Source of the DNA: an uncultured Phycisphaerales bacterium
GTDB lineage: Bacteria > Planctomycetota > Phycisphaerae > Phycisphaerales > SM1A02
Direction of reading: 5' to 3'
DNA length: 64,000 nucleotides
Assembly: GCA_905480395.1 (NCBI GenBank)
Contig: CAJQQE010000033.1
Span: 1-64,000 of the forward strand
The notes beneath the pieces were generated by a model that was given only the letters and a program-made list of their open reading frames with translations, did no database searches and was not told the DNA's origin. Of the stretch, positions 15,730 through 24,819 are shown piece by piece (position 1 is the first letter of the stretch; every line of letters starts with the position of its first letter). The position numbers were made by a program, and so were the translations under genes.

Positions 15730-16217
15730 CCAAACTCCTGTTCACTATCGTCGTCCCGCTCTTCCTCACCGAAGTCGGGCATCCATCCGGGATGTTCGGG
15801 CGGTTGATTTCCGCTGATTGGCTCACTCGAGGCCTCTTCCAGCACCGACTCCTCGACGAAGATCGGAATGCCTGCGGCCGCGCCCAACGCGATCGCATCG
15901 GACGGACGAGCGTCGATTTCGATCAGATCTTCGTCCTGACGGACCACGATTTTGGCGAAGAAAGTTCCTTCTTCGAGGGTGTGAATCACGATCTGAACGA
16001 GTTCTCCACCCAGCAGCGAAATGGTGTTCTCGAGCAGGTCGTGGGTTTGCGGCCGCGGCACCGCCGCCTTTCGGAGGCGGCGTTCAATCGCGAACGCTTC
16101 CGGCAGACCGATCGCGATCGGGAACAGGCGGTCGCCGTTCTCCTCTTGGAGCGTGACGAACTGGGAGTCCGCCATCTCTCGGATCAGCAATCGGGCGAGC
16201 GTCACCTTCACGAGCAT
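15726..16217 (-). CDS. Bifunctional nuclease (BFN/DUF151) domain protein
   Basis: 163 aa from the ATG at 16217, which has GGAG eight bases upstream; an upstream in-frame start at 16271 adds a tail the family lacks. Family features: VTLARLLIREM at the N-terminus, FVTLQEENGDRLFPIAIGLPE, and ARPSDAIALGAAAGIPIFVEE. The domain occurs in plant BFN1-type nucleases and in many bacterial proteins of uncertain role. After residue 135 there is an acidic tail (EEERDDDSEQ). It is translationally coupled to truD. Nuclease activity is known only for a few homologues, so the biological role here is open. Confidence 0.85.
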   Translation of the reverse strand: MLVKVTLARLLIREMADSQFVTLQEENGDRLFPIAIGLPEAFAIERRLRKAAVPRPQTHDLLENTISLLGGELVQIVIHTLEEGTFFAKIVVRQDEDLIEIDARPSDAIALGAAAGIPIFVEESVLEEASSEPISGNQPPEHPGWMPDFGEEERDDDSEQEFG

Positions 16218-16313
16218 CGATCGGACTCCGGTTGAAACCGTCCGGTGGATGATCGAAAGCCGACCCATCACGTGGACGTGGAGACACAGTCTATACCGAC
16301 GATCAACCTCGAA

Positions 16314-17045
16314 TCACTCGAAAGAGGCTCCGGCCCCGAGATACCACGCCGCGTTGCTCGTGCGGCGCTTCTCTTCGAAGTGCTGTCGAATCCTGGCTGA
16401 CCAATCTGGCGTATCGATCCCATTCGACCGGTACCAGTCATGCATCACCCGGTCGTAATCATCGATGGCGGCAAGAATATCCTCGTCTTCCGGATAACGA
16501 TCATCAAAGAGCACCGCATCGGTCTTGAGCCGAGGACGACGCTCCGGATCCTGATCGGGCCGTCCAACGCAGAGCCCAAAAAGGGGCCAGACCCCCTCCG
16601 GCGTCCGAAGGACTTTATGAACGGCTGGAAGGTCCTCCCGCAAGCCTCCGATGTAACAAGTTCCGTAACCCATCGATTCGAACGCAATCACCATGTTCTG
16701 CGCAAAGAGCGTCGCATCGATCACTGCCAGCATGAATCCCTCGAGGTTCGGCTGGTAATCAGTGCCCTCGCGGGCGGCCAGCAGCCGGTGGCGACGAGTA
16801 TCTCCACAGATCGCCAGGAAGAGTGGACTACTTGCGACCTTGGCTTGACCACCGGTGAGCGGGACCAGCGCCGCGCGAACGGCGGGGTCCTTCACTCGGA
16901 TCGCGCTATACCCTTGAATGTTCGAACTGGTCGCGGCCTGCTGGCCCGCTTCCACGGCGCGAAGAAGATCTTCTTCGGGAACCGGATCAGGTTTGAAACG
17001 ACGGATGGAACGATGGGAGCGCAATACGTCAATGGCGTCGGTCAT
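16314..17045 (-). CDS. NfsA/NfrA-type NADPH flavin nitroreductase
   Basis: 243 aa, normal length for oxygen-insensitive group A nitroreductases. FMN-site motifs are HRSIRRFKPDPV near the N-terminus, QAATSSNIQGYS (about 35-46), MGYGTCYIGGLRED (about 125-138) and PLFGLCVGRPDQDPERRPRL (about 153-172). The reaction is two-electron reduction of nitroaromatics, quinones or flavins with NADPH in the cytoplasm. It is a single-gene unit 97 bp upstream of the BFN gene. Confidence 0.88.
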   Translation of the reverse strand: MTDAIDVLRSHRSIRRFKPDPVPEEDLLRAVEAGQQAATSSNIQGYSAIRVKDPAVRAALVPLTGGQAKVASSPLFLAICGDTRRHRLLAAREGTDYQPNLEGFMLAVIDATLFAQNMVIAFESMGYGTCYIGGLREDLPAVHKVLRTPEGVWPLFGLCVGRPDQDPERRPRLKTDAVLFDDRYPEDEDILAAIDDYDRVMHDWYRSNGIDTPDWSARIRQHFEEKRRTSNAAWYLGAGASFE

Positions 17046-17126
17046 GAAGCTCAGATTCCAAGGGTGGCGAAAGTACCGCCCTGAACGATAGACCGAGGAT
17101 CAAAGCCATGTCGGCGCTCGGTCTAC

Positions 17127-17156
17127 TCGAGGACATCCGAGGACATCCGAGGACAT
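17127..17156. repeat. 10-bp tandem repeat, three copies
   Basis: YCGAGGACAT repeats three times without gaps, followed by GACATGACA. It lies in the 199-bp gap between the nitroreductase start and the subtilase 3' end, upstream of the nitroreductase. No function is evident. Confidence 0.8.
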
Positions 17157-17244
17157 GACATGACACGCCTTGCCATGCAAGTGACATTGCCCTCTTGTGG
17201 GGATTCACCGTTTTGGATGGTGCCTCAGGAGCGGCGAGTGAAAA

Positions 17245-18786
17245 TCAACCCGTCCAGTCGATAAACAGCAGCCCGAGATCGGTGCCGTTGATCTGGCAGT
17301 CCAGGTTGATGTCACCATCGCAGACGTCTTCGCAATCACCGCCGCAGGGGCCCCAGCCCGACAGCAGGATTCCGAAGTCTTCGCCGTCGACTCGGCCGTC
17401 GTGGTTGAGATCTCCGGGAGCCGGTGGAGTTGGATCAAGCGAAAGCACCGCGGCTTCAATATCGAGACGTCCGCTCCCGGTGAGTTGATCGAAACCGATC
17501 GACTCGACATCCACCGCATTCACTCGGAGCATGACCTTGGCGGTGATTGGATCGAGATCGGGGTCGACCGCCTTCATCAAGGCGACGGCACCGCTCACGA
17601 ATGGGGTCGCCATGCTGGTTCCGCTCTTGTACCCGTAGTTCGACGTATTCGTGCAGGAATAGACGCGCCAGCCCGGTGCCGCGAGATCGACTTCCGGTCC
17701 CGAACTCGACGAAGGCCAATGCTCGTCTCGATTGTCGGTCGCTGCGACCGCGATGGTCTCTGGAAATCTCGCCGGTGCCTGCACGTCATTGGCCTGCCCG
17801 GTGTTTCCGGTCGCCGCGACTTGAATCACGCCAGCGGCGTCTGCGTAGGCAACTGCATCCGCCAACGCCTGCGTTCCCACGTTGTACTGGAGGCTCATAT
17901 TGAGGATATCGGCACCGTGATCGACGGCCCAGACGATTCCCTCTGCGACCCAACTCTCGACGCCCGAACATCCATCGGTCACCACGACCGGCATGATGCG
18001 AGTTCGCCAAGCCACGCCCGCGATGCCCTGCTCGTTGTCACCCTCGGCCGCGAGGATGCCGGCGACGTGCGTCCCATGACTACTGCATTCGTCGGCAAAC
18101 TGGTCGTTGCCGTCCGGGACGTTCCAGCCAGGCAGCAACCGCGTTTCGTACTCCTCATGGAAGCTCAGACCGGCGTCGAGGACCGCAACCACCACGTCGG
18201 ATGAGCCGATCGACCAGTTCCAGGCCGGAATCACGTTGACGTCAGCACCGATCACACCATCCTGACCCGACACGTTCTGCCCGACGTTGTGGACGCCGTA
18301 CTGACTCAGGATCCAGGTGTCATTCGGAGGTGAGGCGACTCCGCCCATTCCATCGATCTCGATCGACTCGATCGGCCCGCCAATGGCGACGAGCGGAGAC
18401 AGATCTGCGACGACCTTGGCAGCGGCGGCGGCGGTTGGAAACTCTGCGATGTAATACCGGTCGAGCCGGTGGTTCGAGGCGGCGACCGGGTCGGCCGGGG
18501 GAATCGTGAATAAGTTTCTGAGGTCCACGATGCCACTCGCGGAGAGTTCGTCCCGGACGATCCGGGCCGAGACGAGATCCTCGATGGCGAGCCGACGCTT
18601 CGCCGGATCCGGCACCAACCAGAACCCCCCATCTCGATCACTGAAGATCCTCAGTTCAGGGGTCCCTCGGATGATCACCCGAGTCGACTCGCCGATTTCG
18701 ACGACCGGTTCGATCGCCGTGGCGGTGCCCGTGAGGGCGACTGCGGTGGTCAAGAGCGTGGCGGCGAAGAACCGTGTGGATCGCAT
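17245..18786 (-). CDS. Secreted subtilisin-like serine protease with C-terminal dockerin
   Basis: 513 aa preproenzyme. A signal peptide (about 1-24) is followed by a propeptide and an S8 catalytic domain (about 155-440) with the triad D204 (VVAVLDAGL), H237 (SHGTHVAG) and S391 (SGTSMATP). The C-terminus (about 455-513) has two EF-hand-like loops, DLNHDGRVDGEDFG and DINLDCQINGTDLG, each followed by a helix, with Cys residues between them, ending FIDWTG. This matches the dockerin on five proteins at 32.9-39.0 kb. It is exported and probably attached to a surface or protein partner through the dockerin. Confidence 0.93.
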   Translation of the reverse strand: MRSTRFFAATLLTTAVALTGTATAIEPVVEIGESTRVIIRGTPELRIFSDRDGGFWLVPDPAKRRLAIEDLVSARIVRDELSASGIVDLRNLFTIPPADPVAASNHRLDRYYIAEFPTAAAAAKVVADLSPLVAIGGPIESIEIDGMGGVASPPNDTWILSQYGVHNVGQNVSGQDGVIGADVNVIPAWNWSIGSSDVVVAVLDAGLSFHEEYETRLLPGWNVPDGNDQFADECSSHGTHVAGILAAEGDNEQGIAGVAWRTRIMPVVVTDGCSGVESWVAEGIVWAVDHGADILNMSLQYNVGTQALADAVAYADAAGVIQVAATGNTGQANDVQAPARFPETIAVAATDNRDEHWPSSSSGPEVDLAAPGWRVYSCTNTSNYGYKSGTSMATPFVSGAVALMKAVDPDLDPITAKVMLRVNAVDVESIGFDQLTGSGRLDIEAAVLSLDPTPPAPGDLNHDGRVDGEDFGILLSGWGPCGGDCEDVCDGDINLDCQINGTDLGLLFIDWTG

Positions 18787-19149
18787 CTGGAGTGTCCAAT
18801 GAGAATTGCCCGCTGGTCATCTTCTCATCGTCGACGACCAATACAAAGAGAGTAGCCCACCCTTCTGGCGAAGACGATTTCTAGGCGGGTTCTTTTTTAA
18901 ACGCCGAGTTCTCCGCGACGGTTCATAACGATTAATCAAAAGATGACGGTTTGTAAGGTTCTCGGACGCGACCAGTCGACTCTCATTGTTCGACGGAGGA
19001 TCAAGCCCCGTTTCGGCGAGGCGAGTTTCGCGACGAATACTTTCCTTCCACCATCGAACCCGTTACCCTGCTCCTGCGTCTGATCATCAATTAATCCATT
19101 CATCCGCTGAATGGATACTTCCCTCCCCTTTTGTCGGCAAGCCACACTT
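18787..19149. other. Intergenic region between divergent subtilase and metK genes
   Basis: 363 bp holding the start regions of both genes. It is more AT-rich near 18880-18950 (runs such as TTCTTTTTTAAA). The only structure I see is the metK leader hairpin at 19094-19116. Confidence 0.6.
19094..19116 (+). promoter_or_regulatory. Hairpin in the metK leader
   Basis: ATCCATTC and GAATGGAT form a perfect 8-bp stem around the 7-nt loop ATCCGCT, ending 33 nt before the metK ATG. It has no U-tract. I do not recognise a known SAM riboswitch here; it may modulate metK translation. Confidence 0.4.
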
Positions 19150-20367
19150 ATGACGACTCGACCCCACTTCTTCACCTCAGAATCCGTGTCGATGGGCCAC
19201 CCCGACAAGCTGGCCGATCAGATCTCCGACGCCATCCTCGATGCCATGATCGCCGTCGATCCGAACTGCCGGGTGGCATGCGAAACCATGGTGACCACCG
19301 GTATGGCGGTCATCGCCGGCGAAGTGACGTGCGATGGATACGTCGAGATCGCGGAGATCGTCCGACGGACTGCGGAAGAGATTGGTTACGACGACGCGGC
19401 CAAGGGACTCGATGGGCGGAGTTGTGCCGTCCTGGTCTCGCTCGATCAGCAGAGCCCGGACATCAATCAGGGTGTCGACCGACACAAGGCCGGTGGCGAC
19501 GCCTCGGAACAAGGCGCCGGTGACCAGGGCCTGATGTTCGGCTTCGCATGCCGTGAGACCGAATCATTCATGCCACTGCCGATCGACCTCTCCCACAAAC
19601 TGGTCGCGCGTCAGGCCGAAGTCCGGCGCGAAAACGTGATCTTGCATCTTCGACCCGACGCCAAGAGCCAGGTCACCGTGGAATACGACGAAGGAAAGCC
19701 CGTCGCCGTCCGAACCGTGGTGCTCTCAACCCAACACGGACCGCAATGGAATGGCGCCGACAAGCAAGCTGAATTGAAGGCCGCGATCATCCAGCACGTC
19801 ATCAAGCCAATGTTGGGTGACTGGTGGAACGATGACATCATGGTTCACGTCAATCCGACCGGAAAATTCGAGCTCGGTGGACCTCACGGCGACTGCGGGC
19901 TCACTGGCCGGAAGATCATCGTCGATACCTACGGCGGCCGCGGCCGCCACGGTGGTGGTGCCTTCAGCGGCAAGGACCCGTCGAAGGTCGACCGTTCCGC
20001 GGCGTACATGGCTCGCTACATCGCGAAGAACATCGTCGCCGCTGAGCTCGCCGAGGAATGCGAAGTACAGCTGAGCTACGCCATCGGCGTCGCCAAGCCG
20101 ACATCCGTCCTCGTCGATACCAACGGCACCTCGACCATCGACGAAGCGGCCATCGAGAAGATCGTTGGCGACCATTTCGACCTGACCCCCGCCGGGATCA
20201 TTCGTGAATTGGATCTGCTCAAGCCGATCTATCGCATCACCGCGGCCCATGGCCACTTTGGACGAGAACCGGGCGAAGGCGGCCCGGGAACGTTCACTTG
20301 GGAGCGGACGGACAAGGCGGCGGCCCTCAAGAGCGCAGCTGATGCGGTATCGACGGTATCCTCCTGA
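19150..20367 (+). CDS. metK: S-adenosylmethionine synthetase
   Basis: 405 aa. It makes SAM from methionine and ATP. Signature sequences: [20 protein letters not shown] at the N-terminus, [10 protein letters not shown]-type segment ([12 protein letters not shown]), [16 protein letters not shown], and [21 protein letters not shown], the phosphate-binding loop. The frame is open to an ATG at 19111, but the ATG at 19150 ([13 protein letters not shown]) matches the family N-terminus and is used. rsmB starts five bases after the stop, so the two are probably co-transcribed. SAM supply and a SAM-dependent rRNA methylase side by side make functional sense. Confidence 0.97.
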   Translation: MTTRPHFFTSESVSMGHPDKLADQISDAILDAMIAVDPNCRVACETMVTTGMAVIAGEVTCDGYVEIAEIVRRTAEEIGYDDAAKGLDGRSCAVLVSLDQQSPDINQGVDRHKAGGDASEQGAGDQGLMFGFACRETESFMPLPIDLSHKLVARQAEVRRENVILHLRPDAKSQVTVEYDEGKPVAVRTVVLSTQHGPQWNGADKQAELKAAIIQHVIKPMLGDWWNDDIMVHVNPTGKFELGGPHGDCGLTGRKIIVDTYGGRGRHGGGAFSGKDPSKVDRSAAYMARYIAKNIVAAELAEECEVQLSYAIGVAKPTSVLVDTNGTSTIDEAAIEKIVGDHFDLTPAGIIRELDLLKPIYRITAAHGHFGREPGEGGPGTFTWERTDKAAALKSAADAVSTVSS

Positions 20368-20372
20368 TCCCT

Positions 20373-21914
20373 ATGAATGATCGACGAACTCGCGGTAGCC
20401 GACCGAGCGGACAATCCAAACGAAGCCAAGTGCCTCCTCCCGTCATCTCGCAGAACGATGCGAGGTATCGGGTACACGAGCGCCTCATCAAGCTGACCCA
20501 GCGTTTTCCCGATCTCCCTTTGGGATCGGCGGACACTCGCGGGCTCTCTCCACGAGACGCCGCGTTCGCCCGCGCTCTGGAATCCGCCATCATCGAACGC
20601 TGGATCACGCTCGAGACGGTGCTCTCCTCGCAAATCGATCGGCGTTGGCACACTCTCCAACCAGCGGTGCGAGCGGCACTACTCACTGGCGCCGCCGAAC
20701 TCCTGCTCCTCGACGGCATTCCTGATCACGCGGCGATCAACGAATCGGTCAACCGGGTTCGCCAGAATGTTCATCAAGCCGCCGCAGGACTTGTGAACGC
20801 GGTCCTTCGCAAGGTGGCCAGACTTCGGAAGGAAACCCTCCCTGCCGAGCATCCGGATGCCCAGGCCTTCCACGAGCGCCGAGACCTCCTTCCCCTCTCT
20901 GATGGCCGAGCGTTGGTCCTCGATCAGCCGATCTTTGCCGAAGAGGAAGTCCTGCGCATTGAGCAACAAACCAGCCATGGCGAAGATCTGGTCGTGCACT
21001 GGATCGGCGCCCATGGATTGGCCAAGACCAGAGAACTCTGCCGCCACGACCTGGTCAGGCCCCCGATCTGCATCACCGCCGAAGACCCGGAGGAGATCCG
21101 ACCGGAAGCCGACGAAGAAGGCCCACTCTCCCCGCACGATCGAGCCGGGTTCTTTGTCTTCAACCCACGCCGAGCGAGCATCGAACGGTTCCTTGAGGCA
21201 TACCCCAGCAGTCGGGTCCAAGATCCCGCCAGCGCGGAATCCGTCGGGGGGGCCTACGGGTTAAAGCCCAAGCGAATTCTCGATTTCTGCGCCGGACGAG
21301 GCACCAAGACCCGCCAACTCGCCCAAGCATTTCCGGACGCGATGATTCTCGCCACCGACGTCGATGCGGTTCGCTACGCCGATCTCGAACGCACTTTTGC
21401 AGACCACCCGACCATCGAAGTTCTGCCCCCCGCTCAACTTGGGAAGGCCATTGGCCTCGTTGATCTGCTCGCGCTGGACGTCCCCTGCACGAATACTGGC
21501 GTCCTGCCTCGACGACCAGAGGCGAAGTATCGGTTCAGCCGAGAATCTCTGACCTCGATCGCCACGCTTCAACGACGAATCGTTCGCGAGGCCGAGCCGT
21601 TTCTCTCTCCCGAAGGCGCGATTCTCTTCTCGACCTGCAGCCTCGAGCCCGCCGAAAATCGTCGAATGGTCGCTTGGATGGAGCGGCGTTTCGGGATGGA
21701 CTGCCGGAACGCCACCCAGCGATTCCCCTCGGGCCTACCGGGCGATCCGCCCGCCAAGATCCATGATGGGAGTTTCCACGCCGTGCTCCTGAAGTCCAAT
21801 CGACCCGGAACCGCCGATGCGGACTCCATGGAAGACTCGGAGCTGGATCTGGAACTCCCGGTCCTCAACGATTTTCCGCCCCTTCCCGGTGAATCCACGC
21901 CCGATATCGCCTGA
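20373..21914 (+). CDS. rsmB: 16S rRNA m5C967-type methyltransferase (RsmB/Sun/Fmu family)
   Basis: 513 aa. The N-terminal part (about 30-155) is a NusB-like RNA-binding domain (ALLTGAAELLLLDGIPDHAA, INESVNRVRQ). The C-terminal methyltransferase has the SAM motif ILDFCAGRGTKTRQ (302-315), the acidic residue in ATDVD (328-331), D369 with C372 in LDVPCTNTG, and the nucleophile-region C422 in FSTCSLEP. The middle (about 215-300) is less conserved. A C-terminal acidic extension follows residue 480. Product: m5C in 16S rRNA; the exact position is inferred from the family. Confidence 0.93.
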   Translation: MNDRRTRGSRPSGQSKRSQVPPPVISQNDARYRVHERLIKLTQRFPDLPLGSADTRGLSPRDAAFARALESAIIERWITLETVLSSQIDRRWHTLQPAVRAALLTGAAELLLLDGIPDHAAINESVNRVRQNVHQAAAGLVNAVLRKVARLRKETLPAEHPDAQAFHERRDLLPLSDGRALVLDQPIFAEEEVLRIEQQTSHGEDLVVHWIGAHGLAKTRELCRHDLVRPPICITAEDPEEIRPEADEEGPLSPHDRAGFFVFNPRRASIERFLEAYPSSRVQDPASAESVGGAYGLKPKRILDFCAGRGTKTRQLAQAFPDAMILATDVDAVRYADLERTFADHPTIEVLPPAQLGKAIGLVDLLALDVPCTNTGVLPRRPEAKYRFSRESLTSIATLQRRIVREAEPFLSPEGAILFSTCSLEPAENRRMVAWMERRFGMDCRNATQRFPSGLPGDPPAKIHDGSFHAVLLKSNRPGTADADSMEDSELDLELPVLNDFPPLPGESTPDIA

Positions 21915-22027
21915 GCAAGAAGCCCTGCAGATCCGTTTTTTCCCTGGGCCGCGATTTTCGACCCCGGGGCTGGTACGATCGTCGGATTCTCCCCAGCCTC
22001 ACCGGCTCGACCCGGCGGAGTCATTCA

Positions 22028-22501
22028 TTGACCATTGACCTCACTTCGATTCTCAAGCCCGAACTCATCAAGGTTCCGCTTGATGGCGACACCAAACGAG
22101 CCGTCATCGACGAGCTCTGCGATCTCGTCTGCACATCGAGCTCGGTGACTGATTCTGAGAACTTTCGGAAGACCGTCTGGGAACGAGAAAGTCAACGGTC
22201 GACGGGAATCGGCGAAGGACTCGCGATCCCCCATGGAAAATGCCCGGGAGTCCGGGAGATCACCATGGCAATCGGCATCCCGCCTCAGCCCCTCGAATTC
22301 GACTCCATCGACGGCGAGTCGGTTCGCTTGGTCGTCCTTCTGGCCAGCCCCGCCGATCGGATCGCCGACCACATTCAGGCCCTCGGTCGAATCAGTAAGT
22401 TCATGTCAGATCCGATGGTTCGGTCTCGGGCCTATGCCGCCGACAGCAGTCAGGATCTGTACCAGTTGCTTGCCGGGCTTGATGCCGCGGCCCGCGCCTG
22501 A
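22028..22501 (+). CDS. PTS EIIA-type (PtsN/nitrogen-regulatory) protein
   Basis: 157 aa, one PTS_EIIA_2 domain. The phosphorylated His is H69 in GLAIPHGKC, followed by GVREITMAIGIPPQPLEF and LLASPADRIADHIQALGRIS. Such proteins signal phosphate flow from EINtr/NPr rather than transport sugar; no EIIB or EIIC is near. The start codon is TTG at 22028, supported by GGCGGAG seven bases upstream. Confidence 0.88.
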   Translation: MTIDLTSILKPELIKVPLDGDTKRAVIDELCDLVCTSSSVTDSENFRKTVWERESQRSTGIGEGLAIPHGKCPGVREITMAIGIPPQPLEFDSIDGESVRLVVLLASPADRIADHIQALGRISKFMSDPMVRSRAYAADSSQDLYQLLAGLDAAARA

Positions 22502-22629
22502 TCGAGACTCCATCTTCTCCCGCTTCTCACGCTTCTCACTGCCCGACCCTCGCGATCCCGCATGCCGATTGGCGCGGGACGAGCGAAGTCGCCCGAGAAA
22601 CTTCTCGAGGGCTCCGGCGCTCTGGGTTC

Positions 22630-24720
22630 TCAGGACGAGTTCGGACCATCAGGACCCATCTGCGGACCCAGCGGCGGCGTCGGCACTGACGTCGGAAGGG
22701 TCGGACGATCACCAACCGCTTGGCCGCCCGCCGCTTCCCAGAGTCGAATCGACTCGGCCAGCTCGACCTCCGCCAGATCTCGTTTCTGACGTTCGTTCAA
22801 GAGGATCGCGAACTGGTATCGCAACTGCCAATCCCCGCCGGCCAGTCGCACCGCTTCTCGCATCGCAACCTCGGCCCGATCGAAATCGCCCGTCTTCGCT
22901 CGCGCGAGCGCCAAGGCTCGCCACGCGTTCGCATTCTCCGGCTCGATCTCCAAGGTGGCCTCCGTGAGATCGGCACTTTCCGCAATCTCGTTGGGGCTTC
23001 CGTGATCGACCAGCAACACGGCCAGTCGGCGCATGGGAAGAAGTTCGTCCGGCATCGCGGCCAGCCCGACCCGTGCTTCGTCGATCGCACTCCGCGCCGT
23101 CATTTCTTCGTACCGCCACATGATGCGTTCATCACGAAGTCGCATCCAAGTCGGGTGCTCATCAAGCACCATGCCGTACCACGCGTCGACCTCGGTCGGC
23201 TCGATCATCCGCAGCAAGCGACTCCGCGCCATCGCAAGATCTTCGTTCATGCCAAGTCGATCGATGGCATCGTCCAGTTCCGCCATGGCAATCTCGAATC
23301 GCCCCTGAACCGATTGCAGCCACGCCTTGCGCACCATGAACATCTCTCGATACGCCGGAATCGGCGACCAGCCGCCATCCCCGATGAATGACGCCCGCCG
23401 ATACCACTTCAGCGAGGTCTCCGCATTCGCCGACACATCAGCTTCGGGCACGACGTATCCGATGGTGAAGACGACCGAGGGGGGAATCATGACCTTTTCG
23501 TCGTATCGGAATGCCATCTGCGCTGCGAAATTAGCCGCACCAGTCCAGGCGGAGAGACCGAGTACCACCGCGGCGAAAACCAGAAAGCCGATCCCGCCCG
23601 ATTGGAATCGGCCGTCGCGCCGGAGCGGCATCCGATGGAAAGAGACGTTCGGATCGCGAAGCACTCGCCATGCCTTCCAGATGATCCAGGTCCCACAGGC
23701 GGCGACGCCGCTCGCGAAGAGCAGCGGCAAGGCATAGGCGCCGCGAATCGAAAGGAGCAAGCCGACCGCGAGCAATGCAAAGACAATCTCCTCCGGCCAC
23801 GAGAGATCGTACTTCGCGCCGGAGATCGCTTTGGTCGCCTTCTCTTCGGCGTCGACCATGATCGCCGGACGACCGATGCCCAACGAGAGTGCGTCGTTCG
23901 GACAGACACTGACACAGTCCATGCACTTCATACATCCCGGATCGACCACCATGCCGAACGCCGCGACTTCTTCATGCACGCGAACGTTGCTGGTACAGAC
24001 GGCGGTGCAATGACCGCACTGCTCGCAGTCGTCGTTCACTCGGATGCGGACCGGAGAGACCTGCTCCGCGGGCGCAAAGAAGCCGCCATACGGACATGCG
24101 TAAGTGCAGTACCCCTTCATACCGAGGAGGTACACGGTCAGGAATCCGCAGATCAGCAGAAAAGGAATCGACATCGCCAGGCCAGGGAAGGTGACCCAGA
24201 AGTTCTCGGTGGTGACTTGCCACGACCAGCCAGGCCACGCTGGGATGCCCCCGATCCATGGGGCGATCAGAAATCGATACGCCACCGGCCACACGAACAT
24301 GTAAAGCGCGAGACCAAGCGGCATCCACACCAAGAGCCGCGATCGAAACGGCTTGGGCCGTAATCCAATCCGCCCGAGGAGGCGACCACAGAAGTCTTGA
24401 AGCAGGATCACGTGGCAGCCCCAGCCACAGAAAAATCGGCCGAGAATCAGGGTTGAACCGATCGCGAGCAGGAAAAAGATGAAACCGACTGTGATGACCC
24501 CCTCGCGAACGGTCTGAATCGATTCGCTGGGCTCGATGGGCGCAATGGTTGTCCCGACGATCAGCCACTGGATCACATGGACGATCATGAGGGTTTGGAC
24601 GACCAGAAGGACGGCGAACCGTCGCTTCTCCATCCGGCTCTTCGCCACCGTTCCGCCTGATTGATCACCCAGATTCCCAGATGTCATGACCGGCAGGGAT
24701 ACATCGCCTCTTGAGTTCAT
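22630..24720 (-). CDS. NapH/CcoG-like membrane polyferredoxin with C-terminal TPR region
   Basis: 696 aa. Residues about 33-275 form a NapH/NosR-like module: GRFFCGWGCH (C98, C102), CTYACPYGG (C204, C208), and two complete 4Fe-4S sites, CEQCGHCTAVC (231-241) and CMKCMDCVSVC (262-272), between membrane helices. More helices reach about residue 430. Residues about 450-690 are soluble helical repeats (for example ANAWRALALARAKTGDFDRA) of TPR type. Electron transfer across or along the membrane is likely; partner unknown. It is divergent to dnaJ, and a TAGCAT hexamer lies 6 nt before the ATG. Confidence 0.82.
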   Translation of the reverse strand: MNSRGDVSLPVMTSGNLGDQSGGTVAKSRMEKRRFAVLLVVQTLMIVHVIQWLIVGTTIAPIEPSESIQTVREGVITVGFIFFLLAIGSTLILGRFFCGWGCHVILLQDFCGRLLGRIGLRPKPFRSRLLVWMPLGLALYMFVWPVAYRFLIAPWIGGIPAWPGWSWQVTTENFWVTFPGLAMSIPFLLICGFLTVYLLGMKGYCTYACPYGGFFAPAEQVSPVRIRVNDDCEQCGHCTAVCTSNVRVHEEVAAFGMVVDPGCMKCMDCVSVCPNDALSLGIGRPAIMVDAEEKATKAISGAKYDLSWPEEIVFALLAVGLLLSIRGAYALPLLFASGVAACGTWIIWKAWRVLRDPNVSFHRMPLRRDGRFQSGGIGFLVFAAVVLGLSAWTGAANFAAQMAFRYDEKVMIPPSVVFTIGYVVPEADVSANAETSLKWYRRASFIGDGGWSPIPAYREMFMVRKAWLQSVQGRFEIAMAELDDAIDRLGMNEDLAMARSRLLRMIEPTEVDAWYGMVLDEHPTWMRLRDERIMWRYEEMTARSAIDEARVGLAAMPDELLPMRRLAVLLVDHGSPNEIAESADLTEATLEIEPENANAWRALALARAKTGDFDRAEVAMREAVRLAGGDWQLRYQFAILLNERQKRDLAEVELAESIRLWEAAGGQAVGDRPTLPTSVPTPPLGPQMGPDGPNSS

Positions 24721-24801
24721 GAGAGGATGCTACCGCGGAGGCTTCACTCCCCGCTGGCGAAAAACCGAGAAACGAGAGTCGGCGATCTTCCGCGGGTCAT
24801 C

Positions 24802-24807
24802 TATAAT
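24802..24807 (+). promoter_or_regulatory. Perfect TATAAT -10 hexamer for dnaJ-like gene
   Basis: TATAAT ends 12 nt before the ATG, leaving room for a leader of only about 5-7 nt and no Shine-Dalgarno. No TTGACA-like -35 is visible. Confidence 0.55.
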
Positions 24808-24819
24808 TCACAGTCCACC

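Noticed and set aside
18937-19149. SAM riboswitch upstream of metK
   Set aside because: I looked for the paired stems and conserved cores of SAM-I, SAM-II and SAM-IV types and found none. Only a single hairpin is present, so I list it as a generic leader structure.
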